A program made the translations under genes and the position numbers. Shown here in pieces: positions 34,416 to 42,976 of a DNA stretch of 56,967 nucleotides. Below the pieces are notes generated by a model. That model worked only from the letters and a program-made list of their open reading frames with translations, did no database searches and was not told the DNA's origin. The first letter of the stretch is position 1. Every line of letters starts with the position of its first letter. Source of the stretch: an uncultured Clostridia bacterium (lineage in GTDB: Bacteria; Bacillota; Clostridia; Christensenellales; Pumilibacteraceae). Location: positions 1-56,967 of the forward strand of contig CAMUAL010000007.1 of NCBI GenBank assembly GCA_947086925.1, given 5' to 3'.

Positions 34416-34595
34416 TTATTTGCAGCAAGTGTCCTTGCCGCCGCAGCAGCAAGAGAGCAATAAGTACCACAACAGCATGTCGGAGCAATCGCAGCCTTTC
34501 TTCTCGTAGCATCCGCAGCCGTTATCCCGTCCGCCGCCGCAGCAGCAAAGGAGCAAGATAATAAGGAACATATCGTTCCCGCAGTTATTAAACAT
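34416..34595 (-). CDS. Cysteine-rich hydrophobic micro-protein
   Basis: 59 aa with 13 cysteines, starting MFNNCGNDMFLIILLLCCCG and ending in a second hydrophobic-plus-Cys block (WYLLLSCCCGGKDTCCK). An excellent Shine-Dalgarno (AGGAGG, 7 nt before ATG) and a downstream terminator make it a real gene. It resembles the short Gly/Cys-rich proteins of clostridia sometimes labelled high-cysteine HCB protein. Two short hydrophobic stretches separated by a polar Cys-rich loop suggest membrane association. Function unknown; metal binding is possible but not shown. Confidence 0.75.
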   Translation of the reverse strand: MFNNCGNDMFLIILLLCCCGGGRDNGCGCYEKKGCDCSDMLLWYLLLSCCCGGKDTCCK

Positions 34596-34988
34596 TGCAG
34601 TTCCTCCTGTATAAAATTAACGATAGAAATCAAGCGGCAAGACTGTGCCGCAACCCGCTCTTTCACCGCCACCGGTATGCGGCTAATAAAGACCCGTGCG
34701 GCGCAGTCGGTCGCTTTTTATCCGCCGTACTTCTTTTCGTTCATGCGCACTTTGGTTTATCTTTTGTTCGAGAGATATCTCTATTTTATAATATGAAGAA
34801 TTCATGACAGTGTGATAAACTTTTTCAATGTGTTTTTATTACCTTCCGTCGCAGAACCCTTCTTTACATAATATGCCTTTAATTATATAACGCGACAACT
34901 TAATCGCTTGACGAATCGAACTATTTTTATTAAACTTATACTGTGCGCCGCACTAATCCGAGTGCGGGCAAAAGGAGTAACTGAAATT
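34596..34988. other. Intergenic region before glycyl-tRNA synthetase
   Basis: Divergent promoter region for the Cys-rich gene (minus) and the synthetase gene (plus). No T-box signature (GGTGG/ACCGCG) and no further gene seen. AT-rich candidate -10 elements (TATAAT-like near 34786-34793 and 34879-34885) are present. Confidence 0.5.
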
Positions 34989-36386
34989 ATGGCAGAAAAC
35001 AAAAGCGCGCTTACAATGGATAAGATAGTTGCGTTGTGCAAAGGCAGAGGATTCGTATTTGCGGGCAGCGAAATTTACGGAGGTCTTGCAAACACGTGGG
35101 ATTACGGTCCTTTGGGTGTTGAAATGAAAAACAACATCAAAAAAGCATGGTGGAAAAAATTCGTAACCGAAGCTCCCACAAACGTAGGGCTAGACTGCTC
35201 CATTCTTATGAATACGAGCGTTTGGGAAGCAAGCGGTCACGTGGGCGGATTCTCCGACCCTCTTATGGACTGCAAATCGTGCAAAACACGTCACCGCGCC
35301 GACAATCTTATAGAAGATTACGTTGCGCGCAAGAAAAAGGACGTAAAAATCGCAGGTTGGAGCAACGAAAAAATGTCGGCGTACATAGCCGAGAATAAAA
35401 TTCCCTGCCCCGTTTGCGGCAAGTGCGACTTTACCCCCATTAAGCAATTCAATCTTATGTTTAAGACTTTTCAGGGCGTTACCGAAGACACCGCGTCTAC
35501 CGTTTATCTCCGCCCCGAAACCGCGCAGGGCATATTCGTAAACTTTAAAAACGTACAGCGCACCACCCGCGCGAAAATTCCCTTCGGCATAGGTCAGATA
35601 GGCAAATCGTTCCGAAACGAAATCACCCCCGGCAACTTCATTTTCCGCGTGCGCGAATTCGAGCAAATGGAACTCGAATTTTTCTGCGAACCCGAAACCG
35701 ATTTACAGTGGTTCGATTATTGGGAAAAATACTGCCGCGATTGGCTTTTGGGACTCGGCATAAAAGAAGAAAACCTGCGCATGCGTCAGCATGAAAAGGA
35801 AGAACTCAGCCATTACAGCAAGGCTACCACCGACTTCGAATTTAAATTCCCGTTCGGTTGGGGTGAGCTTTGGGGCATTGCCGACCGTACCGATTACGAC
35901 CTTAAATGTCATCAGAACAAATCGGGTCAGAGCATGGAATACACCGACCCCGTTACCGACAAAAAGTATATTCCCTACTGCGTAGAGCCGAGCTTAGGCG
36001 TAGAACGCGCATTTTTGGCACTTCTCTGCAACGCGTATAACGAAGAACAACTTGAAGGCGGCGATACCCGCGTTGTGCTTAAACTGCATCCGTTTATCGC
36101 ACCGTACAAGGTTGCAGTACTTCCGCTCCAAAAAAATCTGTCGGAAAAAGCCGACGAGGTTTACCGCAGTTTGGCAAAGAAATTCTCTTGTACTTACGAC
36201 GTTACCGGCTCAATCGGCAAACGCTACCGCAGACAAGACGAAATCGGCACTCCCTACTGCGTGACAATCGACTTCGATACTCTCGAAAACGACACGGTAA
36301 CAATACGCGACCGCGACAGCATGGAACAGATAAGACTTCCCATAAGCGAGCTTGCCGCATTTATAGAAAAGAAAATCGAATATTAA
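34989..36386 (+). CDS. glyQS: Glycyl-tRNA synthetase (alpha2 type)
   Basis: Charges tRNA-Gly. Class II synthetase of the single-chain dimeric type: motif 2 region (GQIGKSFRNEITP, FRVREFEQMELEFF), YLRPETAQGIFVNF and a C-terminal anticodon-binding domain (LHPFIAPYKVAVLPL onward). Cys pairs CKSCKTRH and CPVCGKCD suggest a zinc-binding insertion. The ATG at 34989 is chosen because AAAGGAG lies 9 nt upstream and the family start motif follows; an upstream in-frame TTG is not needed. Length 465 aa is normal. Confidence 0.97.
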   Translation: MAENKSALTMDKIVALCKGRGFVFAGSEIYGGLANTWDYGPLGVEMKNNIKKAWWKKFVTEAPTNVGLDCSILMNTSVWEASGHVGGFSDPLMDCKSCKTRHRADNLIEDYVARKKKDVKIAGWSNEKMSAYIAENKIPCPVCGKCDFTPIKQFNLMFKTFQGVTEDTASTVYLRPETAQGIFVNFKNVQRTTRAKIPFGIGQIGKSFRNEITPGNFIFRVREFEQMELEFFCEPETDLQWFDYWEKYCRDWLLGLGIKEENLRMRQHEKEELSHYSKATTDFEFKFPFGWGELWGIADRTDYDLKCHQNKSGQSMEYTDPVTDKKYIPYCVEPSLGVERAFLALLCNAYNEEQLEGGDTRVVLKLHPFIAPYKVAVLPLQKNLSEKADEVYRSLAKKFSCTYDVTGSIGKRYRRQDEIGTPYCVTIDFDTLENDTVTIRDRDSMEQIRLPISELAAFIEKKIEY

Positions 36387-36434
36387 AACAATTTAATAAC
36401 CACACCATTAACTGCTTTAATATGTAAAATATTA

Positions 36435-36468
36435 CAAAAAAACGATGGATTGCTCCATCGTTTTTTTA
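36435..36468. terminator. Bidirectional terminator between convergent genes
   Basis: AAAAAAACGATGGA-ttgc-TCCATCGTTTTTTT: perfect arms with both A- and T-runs, shared by glyQS and the transglutaminase gene. Confidence 0.9.
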
Positions 36469-36479
36469 TTTGTTCGGTA

Positions 36480-39400
36480 TTATTTTTTTGCGGTAGGTTT
36501 GTTTGTAGTAGTTGTTTTGTTTGTTGTGGGTGCGGGACGCGTTGCCGCCGTTCTCGTCGTGCTTGCGGTAGGCGCAGGGCGTGTCGTAGTAGGTCTTGCC
36601 GCTGTTGCAGTCGGCGCAGGACGCGTTGCCGTAGGTCTTGTTGCGGTTGTCGTGGGCGCAGGACGCGTTGCCGCCGTTCTCGTTGCGCTTGCGGTAGGCG
36701 CAGGACGCGTTGCCGCCGTTCTCGTTGCGCTTGCGGTAGGCGCAGGACGCGTTGCCGTAGGTCTTGTTGCGGTTGTCGTGGGTGCGGGACGCGTTGCCGT
36801 AGGTCTTGTTGCGGTTGTCGTGGGTGCGGGACGCGTTGCCGCGGTTGACTTAACAGCCGTGGTTTTGTTTGTTGCGGTTTTAGTCGAAGACGTTTTTACA
36901 GCCGTTACGCCCGAATTTGTTTTTGCGCCCGCGGTTGCGGTTGCAAGCTTTTGCTTTCTTTGCTTCATAAAGAAGACCAAACCAACCGCTATGCCCGAAA
37001 CGACAACTATAACAACGATACATATAATCGCTATTTTTGCCGCGTTGGATTTGTAAGGCGTAGGCGCATAATCGGATACATTACCGAACGAAATGGAAAC
37101 GCCGCTTTCGGCATAGCTGTTCAAAAATTCGCGAGTCATAAAGTTTACTTCGAGCATGTTGCTCGATTCTATATCCGCTTTTGCGAGAGTAAGTTTACCG
37201 TTGACGTAATACTTTGAATCTATTACCTCGCCGTTAAGACGAACGCAAGCCACTTCGTAACCCTCGTCGGGCGTAATGTCGTAGGTTATTTTATCGCTTA
37301 CCTGACTTATTCCGCTCTTACCCGCCGACGTAATCGTTCCGCCCGCTCCGTTTACATAAGCGTAAATATTTGCCGTTTTGCTTTGAGTAACCGCAGCACT
37401 GTCGTTCTTTATTTGAACAATGGTAAACGGGCTGAAACTCGAAACCTTTGCGATAATGCCGTACTCATTTATTATTACCGGAATTTCCTCTACGCCCGTA
37501 ATGTTGCCCTTATCGTCGTGCTTATAGTGATAAATTTTAAACGTAGCGCCTTCGTCTTCGGGGCTGTAACCCTCGGGGAAACCGAAAGCGACTTGCATGT
37601 AACTGCCGTTTGGTACTTTCTGTATCACGCCGCAGATTTGCAAATTGATTTCGTAAGTCGACGATGCGATTATTTCGCCGTCTTTTATGCCCTTTTCGCT
37701 TTGCAGTAATTTTTCCATTTCTTGCTCTTGCGCCGTAGTGGGCTTGCTTGCCACAAGCAAAAGCTGACTGCGCTGACTTTCGGCAAAATAATTTCCGTTG
37801 CTATCTTTGAAATCGGTCACCGAAACGTCGGAGTTATCCAACAGATTCGGCTCACCGTAAACAGACATATAAAGTCTGCCGTCGTTGAAAATTTTACTGC
37901 ACACAACATTCTTCCCCGAGAAGTAAAAACTTACGGGGTTGGGTTCTTTTTTGGAAATTTTGCCAATAAGTCCGAGCGGCGTAAAATAATACGCGGCGTC
38001 GTTGTGAATATACATTTTGCTCGGAGTAAAATCAAAGCTTACGGTCTTGTCGCCGTCCCACTCAAAGTTTTCTATCTTTGCGTAATTTTTTACAATATCG
38101 TTACTGCGCGTACACTCGATATCCATATCGATAGTATCGATAGTATAGCCCGCGTCAAGCTCCAACATTTCGTTGTAAACAATGGTAATCGAATAAGTAT
38201 TGTCTACTTTAAGCGTTCCCGTATTCGACGGCGTAATCGAAATTGCGCCGGGCGCCGCCGAGTATGTACCGAAACCTTCGTTACGGTAAGGCACACTCGG
38301 TTCAACATAGAAATCTTTATCTTTCAGATTTTCGGGGTTATATGCAACAAGACTTTCGCCGGTAAGCATATCGCCCTTATAATCGGGAGCGCGGTTTAAA
38401 ATCGCAAACTGAACATATTTGATATCCGTTCCCGCAAGTAATGTGGTATCGGTGTCGGTTACGGGGAACAAATCGTATTTTAACGCCATGTTTACATCAA
38501 CAATACTTACCCAATTCGTCTGATACATTTCACCGGAATCGTAATCACGCACATTGTAGCTGTATGCCAAATAAAGACCTTCGTCGTATAATATGCGCGC
38601 GCCCTTGTTTTTGTATGAAACGGTAGCGTGCAAAATTTTGCCCTGGTTTTCCGATTCTTCATAAGAACCCGTTATCACCATGTCGTTGTCGTCGGTATCG
38701 TTGCCGTAATCGTAAGGCTTTAATGCGGGATAAAGAAGCTCGTAATCCGACGACGACACAACGCCGTCTTCATAATGGTCGTCGAACATGGACTGTCCGC
38801 CCAAAAGCATCCATTTGTTTTGAGAGGAAGTCGAATTATAGGTTACGTCTACCGCGTACCACATTCCTTCTACCTGCACGTAATTCCACATGTGGGGCTG
38901 TTTGTTGCCGTTGTCGGAATCGGCATAGCCCTGAACGCATACGCAAGGAATTCCGAGTCTGTCCATAACCGCCTTAAAGCTTTTGGCGTAGCCCTCGCAT
39001 ACCGATTCTTTATTTACAAGCGCGCCGTAAGACGTATATATGTAGTCCGCTTTGGGCGTATCTACGTTTCTGCCGTTCTCCGACTTAACGCCGAATCCGT
39101 ACGTAGTGTTTTTCCCTATGTAGTCGTTTACGTATTCTATCTTTTCGATAACGGTACTTAATTTATTCGCTTCGGTCACGATTACGGAAATTGCGTCTTC
39201 GTATTCTTTTATTGCCGCATTAACCGCGCTTTCGCTGTTTATGCTCTCGCCACGGTACAGCGATAACACCTTGCTCGAATCGAGATACGCAACGTACTCG
39301 CCATTCATCATTCCCGCCGTAACCGAAACCGAAAAAACGTCTATGTAGAACAAGTCGGGATGGTCTAAGTAAAACGCGTCGCGCCCCGCACCGAACGACT

Positions 39401-39716
39401 TAACCAAACGGTTTTCGTCCGCACCGTTTACGTACGCCTCTACTTCGGCTTTTGTGGCTACTCCGTTCGATATAAGTTCATATTGAAGTTTGCCGTCTTT
39501 GAACTCACCGCTTATGTAAAGCGTTTCGAATGCCTTATAAAATCTTACGGCAATCGGGTCGTTTTGAATCTGATTGTAAAAGTAGTTGTATGAATTGTCG
39601 GCGCTGTCGTCGGCATATGCGTGACTGCCGAATATCAAACACGATTCGACAACCGCAAATATCGATACGATTATAACCGCCGCCAATATTCTTGTGCGCT
39701 TTGTTAAGGATTTCAT
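36480..39716 (-). CDS. Membrane-anchored transglutaminase-domain surface protein with repetitive cytoplasmic tail
   Basis: 1078 aa. A signal peptide (ILAAVIIVSIFAVVESCLIFGS) is followed by a transglutaminase-like domain with the Cys-His-Asp triad in NKESVCEGYAKSF, QPHMWNYV and WYAVDVTYN (about residues 220-310). A long Ig/beta-rich region follows, including an InlB-type repeat near GGTITSAGKSG. A transmembrane helix at about 894-916 (IAIICIVVIVVVSGIAVGLV) is followed by MKQRKQK. By the positive-inside rule the last 155 residues are cytoplasmic; they contain seven 14-residue ATRPAPTTTATRPT-like repeats. Function of the ectodomain is probably cell-wall protein processing or crosslinking. ATG at 39716 has GGGAGG upstream. 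Confidence 0.85.
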   Translation of the reverse strand: MKSLTKRTRILAAVIIVSIFAVVESCLIFGSHAYADDSADNSYNYFYNQIQNDPIAVRFYKAFETLYISGEFKDGKLQYELISNGVATKAEVEAYVNGADENRLVKSFGAGRDAFYLDHPDLFYIDVFSVSVTAGMMNGEYVAYLDSSKVLSLYRGESINSESAVNAAIKEYEDAISVIVTEANKLSTVIEKIEYVNDYIGKNTTYGFGVKSENGRNVDTPKADYIYTSYGALVNKESVCEGYAKSFKAVMDRLGIPCVCVQGYADSDNGNKQPHMWNYVQVEGMWYAVDVTYNSTSSQNKWMLLGGQSMFDDHYEDGVVSSSDYELLYPALKPYDYGNDTDDNDMVITGSYEESENQGKILHATVSYKNKGARILYDEGLYLAYSYNVRDYDSGEMYQTNWVSIVDVNMALKYDLFPVTDTDTTLLAGTDIKYVQFAILNRAPDYKGDMLTGESLVAYNPENLKDKDFYVEPSVPYRNEGFGTYSAAPGAISITPSNTGTLKVDNTYSITIVYNEMLELDAGYTIDTIDMDIECTRSNDIVKNYAKIENFEWDGDKTVSFDFTPSKMYIHNDAAYYFTPLGLIGKISKKEPNPVSFYFSGKNVVCSKIFNDGRLYMSVYGEPNLLDNSDVSVTDFKDSNGNYFAESQRSQLLLVASKPTTAQEQEMEKLLQSEKGIKDGEIIASSTYEINLQICGVIQKVPNGSYMQVAFGFPEGYSPEDEGATFKIYHYKHDDKGNITGVEEIPVIINEYGIIAKVSSFSPFTIVQIKNDSAAVTQSKTANIYAYVNGAGGTITSAGKSGISQVSDKITYDITPDEGYEVACVRLNGEVIDSKYYVNGKLTLAKADIESSNMLEVNFMTREFLNSYAESGVSISFGNVSDYAPTPYKSNAAKIAIICIVVIVVVSGIAVGLVFFMKQRKQKLATATAGAKTNSGVTAVKTSSTKTATNKTTAVKSTAATRPAPTTTATRPTATRPAPTTTATRPTATRPAPTASATRTAATRPAPTASATRTAATRPAPTTTATRPTATRPAPTATAARPTTTRPAPTASTTRTAATRPAPTTNKTTTTNKPTAKK
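36525..36839 (-). repeat. 42-bp coding tandem repeat (Thr-Arg-Pro-Ala-Pro tail)
   Basis: About seven and a half copies of a 42-bp unit encoding 14 residues of the form ATRPAPTTTATRPT, with variants ending ATRTA. High identity between copies at DNA level suggests recent slippage or homogenisation. GC-rich relative to the rest of the gene. Confidence 0.9.
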
Positions 39717-39842
39717 AAAACCTCCCAAAATTATGCTAATATATAGTATAGTCATTTTACCCGAAAATGCAAGTCTTTAAATACACTTTAAACGCTTTAT
39801 TTGTAATATTTTATTATCGGAATTTACTTTTATCTCGTCGTA

Positions 39843-39871
39843 ATTGACAAGCAATGTATTTTACTTTATAA
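39843..39871 (+). promoter_or_regulatory. Sigma-A promoter of the B12 operon
   Basis: TTGACA (39843-39848), 17-nt spacer, TATAAT (39866-39871): a perfect consensus. Start site expected near 39878, giving a leader of about 600 nt. Confidence 0.85.
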
Positions 39872-39949
39872 TGTTATCGTTCGGTTTGCCGTTCCCTTTT
39901 GCCGGTGGGAACAATCGCCGAGCAAAAAAAATCTTTAATTTAATAGACG

Positions 39950-40410
39950 CAGGTTACACGGCACGAAAAAATTACGGCGGTCGAATAAGCCTCCGTAAAG
40001 TTGACACAGACAAGTGCAGAGAATGGCAACAGGCGTGCCGCACACGACTGACGTGTACATAGAAGTACACAAATGAGCGGGCGGTGCGCACGTAGCCATT
40101 ATATGTGCTTGTATGTGTCACCGTGTATGTGTATTAAATGGGGAATCCCGTGAGATTCGGGAGCTGTACCGCAACGGTAAGCCTAACGACGGAGCATAGA
40201 GCCGAAACGTGCTCTTATGCGCCGACGAAAAAGGCGGCGCAAAAGGGTTGCAGATTGGCACAACAGTGAACGCCCGCGCGCGGGAGTGTACATAGACGTA
40301 CATGACCGAGTGCGGGCGGACAACGTAGCGCTAAGATGCGCCCTTATGCGCCGCCGTAGGACAAGTCCGAATGCCGGACCTACGGTAAGTTAAAGTTCGT
40401 GCGGCACGAG
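39950..40410 (+). promoter_or_regulatory. Cobalamin riboswitch with extended arms
   Basis: The conserved core GAGCTGTACCGCAACGGTAA (40160-40179) with the preceding GGGAATCCCGTGAGATTC-type segment (40141-40158) is diagnostic for the cobalamin aptamer. A B12-box-like 3' segment (CCGAATGCCGGACCTACGG) lies at about 40367-40385. Possible closing helix: GGCACGAA (39960-39967) against TTCGTGC (40396-40402). The span of about 450 nt is roughly twice the usual size, mostly because of added GC-rich hairpins. Controls the downstream lipoprotein/transporter genes, presumably repressing them when B12 is plentiful. Exact boundaries are uncertain. Confidence 0.85.
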
Positions 40411-40426
40411 TTATGCCGGCGAAAAT

Positions 40427-40465
40427 GGGTGTGTGATACCTATTTTTTCGCACACCCGAATTTTT
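40427..40465 (+). terminator. Expression-platform terminator of the B12 riboswitch
   Basis: Arms GGGTGTG and CACACCC around a loop rich in T, followed by GAATTTTT, about 20 nt before the gene's ribosome binding site AAGGAG. Confidence 0.7.
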
Positions 40466-40484
40466 AAGTTAAGGAGAAAACATT

Positions 40485-41588
40485 ATGAAAAAAAGACTGA
40501 CAAGAATTGTATGCCTATTGCTTTGCGTAGGCATGGCGATATGCACGGCGGCTTGCAAAAAAAACGAATCGTTCGAAGATAAAATTTCGGCGTCGCTTAA
40601 AGCATATCTAACATCGGAAAATTTCGCACAAGCCGTTTCCGAAACATATTCGGCGCAAGACCGCGTTCCTCAACTGTATCTTAAATACGTGAGCGGCAAC
40701 TACTATTCTTCCGAAAATGCGGATATAATGAAAACAACCATGAGTTATATAGAAGAACTCATGTCGGGCGACGAAATTTCGAACGGAAAATTCGACGATT
40801 CAACGGCAAAATCGACGGGTTTCGGCAGTGTGACCGATTATTTATATACGTGGTCGATTGTATACAATCAATACAAACTGTACTGCGGCTACACCGCCGA
40901 GTCGGACGAATACGGCAAATATTTGACCGCAATAAAAGAATACGTAATCGCCACCGACGCTATGGTTGAAAGCGACTACATAGCGGTGCCGTGGGGATAC
41001 GGCGCGGAAAACGTGTTGCCTCTCATTGCCGCCAATCTCGGCTTTAACGGCGCAACGCCAAACTGCGATGCGATTATGCTTTCGTATTACGAAAAGACAA
41101 GCGGAGAATTTACAAAAGACTGCGGCTACTTTAATTGGAACGGTTTTTCGGGGCGTCCTTTGGCGGCGTCGCTTTACACGAATAACGCAAAGTACGATGC
41201 GGAATACGAAAAGACCATGCAAGGGTACTTCCCCATCAACGACGACTCGGCATATCTTATAGAAGATTTGGTAACGCTTGACCGTTTGCCCGCCAACTTT
41301 AACCACAGACTTAGCTCGGACTACGGCGAATTGTCGCTCGACCCCGAATACGCACTGCTTACCGCCGTTGCTCACGGAATAAACATGTTCGAATATAAAG
41401 TAAGCGATAAAACTTACGACGTGTTTGCCTTATGGCAGAACGGTCTTACGTTAAAAGACGGGAATTACGTAATAGATAATTTTAAAGATATGGCGGTTGC
41501 CATTGCATACATTGCCTTACAAAAAGGCGTAACCGCACCCACTCCCGTGGGGCTGTATGCAGACGGAATTGTCGTAATAACGCTGTGA
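40485..41588 (+). CDS. Lipoprotein, helical; candidate alpha-barrel half of a transcobalamin-like B12 binder
   Basis: 367 aa. Type II signal peptide (MKKRLTRIVCLLLCVGMAIC then TAAC), so a lipoprotein anchored outside the membrane. The body is predicted helical with repeated helix pairs and aromatic/Gly turns (YLYTWSIVYNQYKLYCGY, AVPWGYGAENVLPLIAANLGF, TLDRLPANFNHRLS, IAYIALQKG). This looks like an alpha/alpha barrel of the terpene-cyclase/prenyltransferase kind, the fold of the large domain of intrinsic factor and transcobalamin. That resemblance is my inference from layout and context (B12 riboswitch upstream, DUF4430-like lipoprotein and ECF S component downstream). Shine-Dalgarno AAGGAG, 8 nt before ATG. 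Confidence 0.7.
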   Translation: MKKRLTRIVCLLLCVGMAICTAACKKNESFEDKISASLKAYLTSENFAQAVSETYSAQDRVPQLYLKYVSGNYYSSENADIMKTTMSYIEELMSGDEISNGKFDDSTAKSTGFGSVTDYLYTWSIVYNQYKLYCGYTAESDEYGKYLTAIKEYVIATDAMVESDYIAVPWGYGAENVLPLIAANLGFNGATPNCDAIMLSYYEKTSGEFTKDCGYFNWNGFSGRPLAASLYTNNAKYDAEYEKTMQGYFPINDDSAYLIEDLVTLDRLPANFNHRLSSDYGELSLDPEYALLTAVAHGINMFEYKVSDKTYDVFALWQNGLTLKDGNYVIDNFKDMAVAIAYIALQKGVTAPTPVGLYADGIVVITL

Positions 41589-41592
41589 GGGT

Positions 41593-42135
41593 ATGAACAT
41601 GCGCAAACGCTTGACGAAATTTTTCGTTGCGGTTATACTTATGTTGTGCGTTGCCGCGCTACTCGGTTGCGGCGGCGTGTGGTTTGACGATAACCGAAGC
41701 GACAACCCCGATTACCACTACGTGGGAGAAGGCGACGAACGGCATGCCGTTACGTTTGTACTCGAACTGCGCCAACCGAGCGATGAAACCGAAAAAGCAG
41801 ACAACGGATTCAGCCATTCGAAGCTTGACGGCGAACTAATCGAAAGTTGGGAGATTCCCGTTTACGGCAATACTCTGTACGAATCGGTAAAAAAGTTTTT
41901 CGAGGAGCGCGACGAAAGCTTTTCGTTCGGCGTAAATCAGCATAAATTTTATATGTTTCGCGAGTGTACGCTGTCGGACGGCACAACCTACAAACTCGAT
42001 ACAGTATATATTGCTATCGACGGCGAATACGCCTACTGCGCCAACTATCAGTCGCTGCTCGGCGACGACGGAATTGCAGGCACCGAAGACGACGCAAAAA
42101 CAGTCATACTCGTTTATAAGGGTTGGCTGTACTAA
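41593..42135 (+). CDS. DUF4430-like lipoprotein, candidate beta-domain B12 binder
   Basis: 180 aa. Signal peptide with lipobox ALLGC (Cys at about 26), a low-complexity linker, then a single domain with VTFVLELRQ, a GNTLYESVKKFF segment and VYIAIDGEYAYCAN...VILVYKGW. This pattern (the GxTLxEAL helix and the xxxNGExA loop) fits DUF4430, the beta domain that caps cobalamin in transcobalamin and intrinsic factor and occurs in bacterial B12 uptake proteins. Starts 4 nt after the upstream stop. A second ATG at 41599 has better spacing to GAGGG. Probably acts with the preceding lipoprotein and the following transporter. Confidence 0.75.
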   Translation: MNMRKRLTKFFVAVILMLCVAALLGCGGVWFDDNRSDNPDYHYVGEGDERHAVTFVLELRQPSDETEKADNGFSHSKLDGELIESWEIPVYGNTLYESVKKFFEERDESFSFGVNQHKFYMFRECTLSDGTTYKLDTVYIAIDGEYAYCANYQSLLGDDGIAGTEDDAKTVILVYKGWLY

Positions 42136-42164
42136 AACCGAAATCAATACGAGGATTCGAATAA

Positions 42165-42752
42165 ATGGAAAATTTACTTACAATGCAAAAAGCCGAAAGG
42201 CTTGCCAAAACAAAAGGACTGCGCGGTTGGGCGGCAATGCTCGGCTTGCTTGCGGTTATGTGCGCCGATCAATTTATAATGGATATACCGTTTGAAAACG
42301 TGGTATTCCCCATTCTGATTATTTGCGCGGCAAGCATGAATATAGGTAAAAACTTCGTGTTGGTAACCGCATATTCTTTGCTGTTCGAACTGAGCTGTAT
42401 TGCTTGGTTTCCCGCCGACCTCATGCGCGTTAATTGGTGGCTTTTAGAGGTATGGATAGGTTACAGCATGCCGTACCTTATTTACAAGGCAGTAAACTTC
42501 AAACACAAAAACATGAGCGTGTTCTCATATGCGGCGTTGGCGGCAACGTCACAGTTACTGTACTTCTGGGTTTCGGTTGTGGCAACCGTGATTTTGTGGG
42601 GCGTTAATCCCGCGGCATACATTTTAAGCGACCTTCCCTATCAGCTCGGCGGCTGTGTTGCCACATTTATATGCACACTGCCAGTAGCCGCAATTTACAA
42701 GCTTACAACGGGCGAACTTACACTGAAAAAATCAGAACGCGCAATAGCGTAA
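42165..42752 (+). CDS. ECF transporter S component-like membrane protein, probably cobalamin
   Basis: 195 aa with about six hydrophobic helices (for example AMLGLLAVMCADQFIMDI, VVFPILIICAASMNIG, FSYAALAATSQLLYFWVSVVATVILWG) and basic ends. The size and helix layout fit the S (substrate-binding) subunit of an energy-coupling-factor transporter. A B12 riboswitch upstream and transcobalamin-like lipoproteins in the same operon point to cobalamin or a precursor, as for CbrT-type S units. The EcfA/A'/T module must be encoded elsewhere. Starts 29 nt after the DUF4430-like gene and ends in a strong terminator. Confidence 0.7.
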   Translation: MENLLTMQKAERLAKTKGLRGWAAMLGLLAVMCADQFIMDIPFENVVFPILIICAASMNIGKNFVLVTAYSLLFELSCIAWFPADLMRVNWWLLEVWIGYSMPYLIYKAVNFKHKNMSVFSYAALAATSQLLYFWVSVVATVILWGVNPAAYILSDLPYQLGGCVATFICTLPVAAIYKLTTGELTLKKSERAIA

Positions 42753-42798
42753 AAAAATAATTTCGCTTTTGGACGTCAAAAAGCTTAGCAAAAACCGC

Positions 42799-42835
42799 AA
42801 AGGGGAAGACACAGTCGAAAGTGTCTTCCCCTTTT
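42799..42835 (+). terminator. Terminator of the B12 operon
   Basis: AAGGGGAAGACAC-agtcgaaa-GTGTCTTCCCCTTTT: 13-bp perfect stem plus T-run. A second short hairpin (GTCAAGGGC-tgt-GCCCTTGAC) follows at 42854-42874. Confidence 0.9.
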
Positions 42836-42934
42836 GAAACCCTTTTCCGCAACGTCAAGGGCTGTGCCCTTGACCGCTTCAATAGTTTTGGGTTTTCCGC
42901 ATCCGCAAAATCGACAATCCGAATAACTGCAAAT

Positions 42935-42970
42935 AAAAAACGCTGCTCTTAATTAGGAACAGCGTTTTTA
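42935..42970 (-). terminator. Terminator of 5S rRNA
   Basis: On the minus strand AAAACGCTGTTCC-taatta-AGAGCAGCG followed by TTTTTTATTT, directly after the 5S gene. Confidence 0.85.
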
Positions 42971-42976
42971 ATGAAA

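Noticed and set aside
34382..34672. A 96-aa Ala/Cys/Thr-rich frame on the minus strand
   Set aside because: Overlaps, in another frame, the 59-aa Cys-rich gene that has the proper Shine-Dalgarno.
34596..34988. T-box riboswitch before glycyl-tRNA synthetase
   Set aside because: No T-box sequence or specifier stem could be found.
36445..37056. Plus-strand frames rich in Val/Gly/Ala or Arg/Cys opposite the transglutaminase gene
   Set aside because: They are mirror readings of the 42-bp repeats in the minus-strand gene, with no ribosome binding site.
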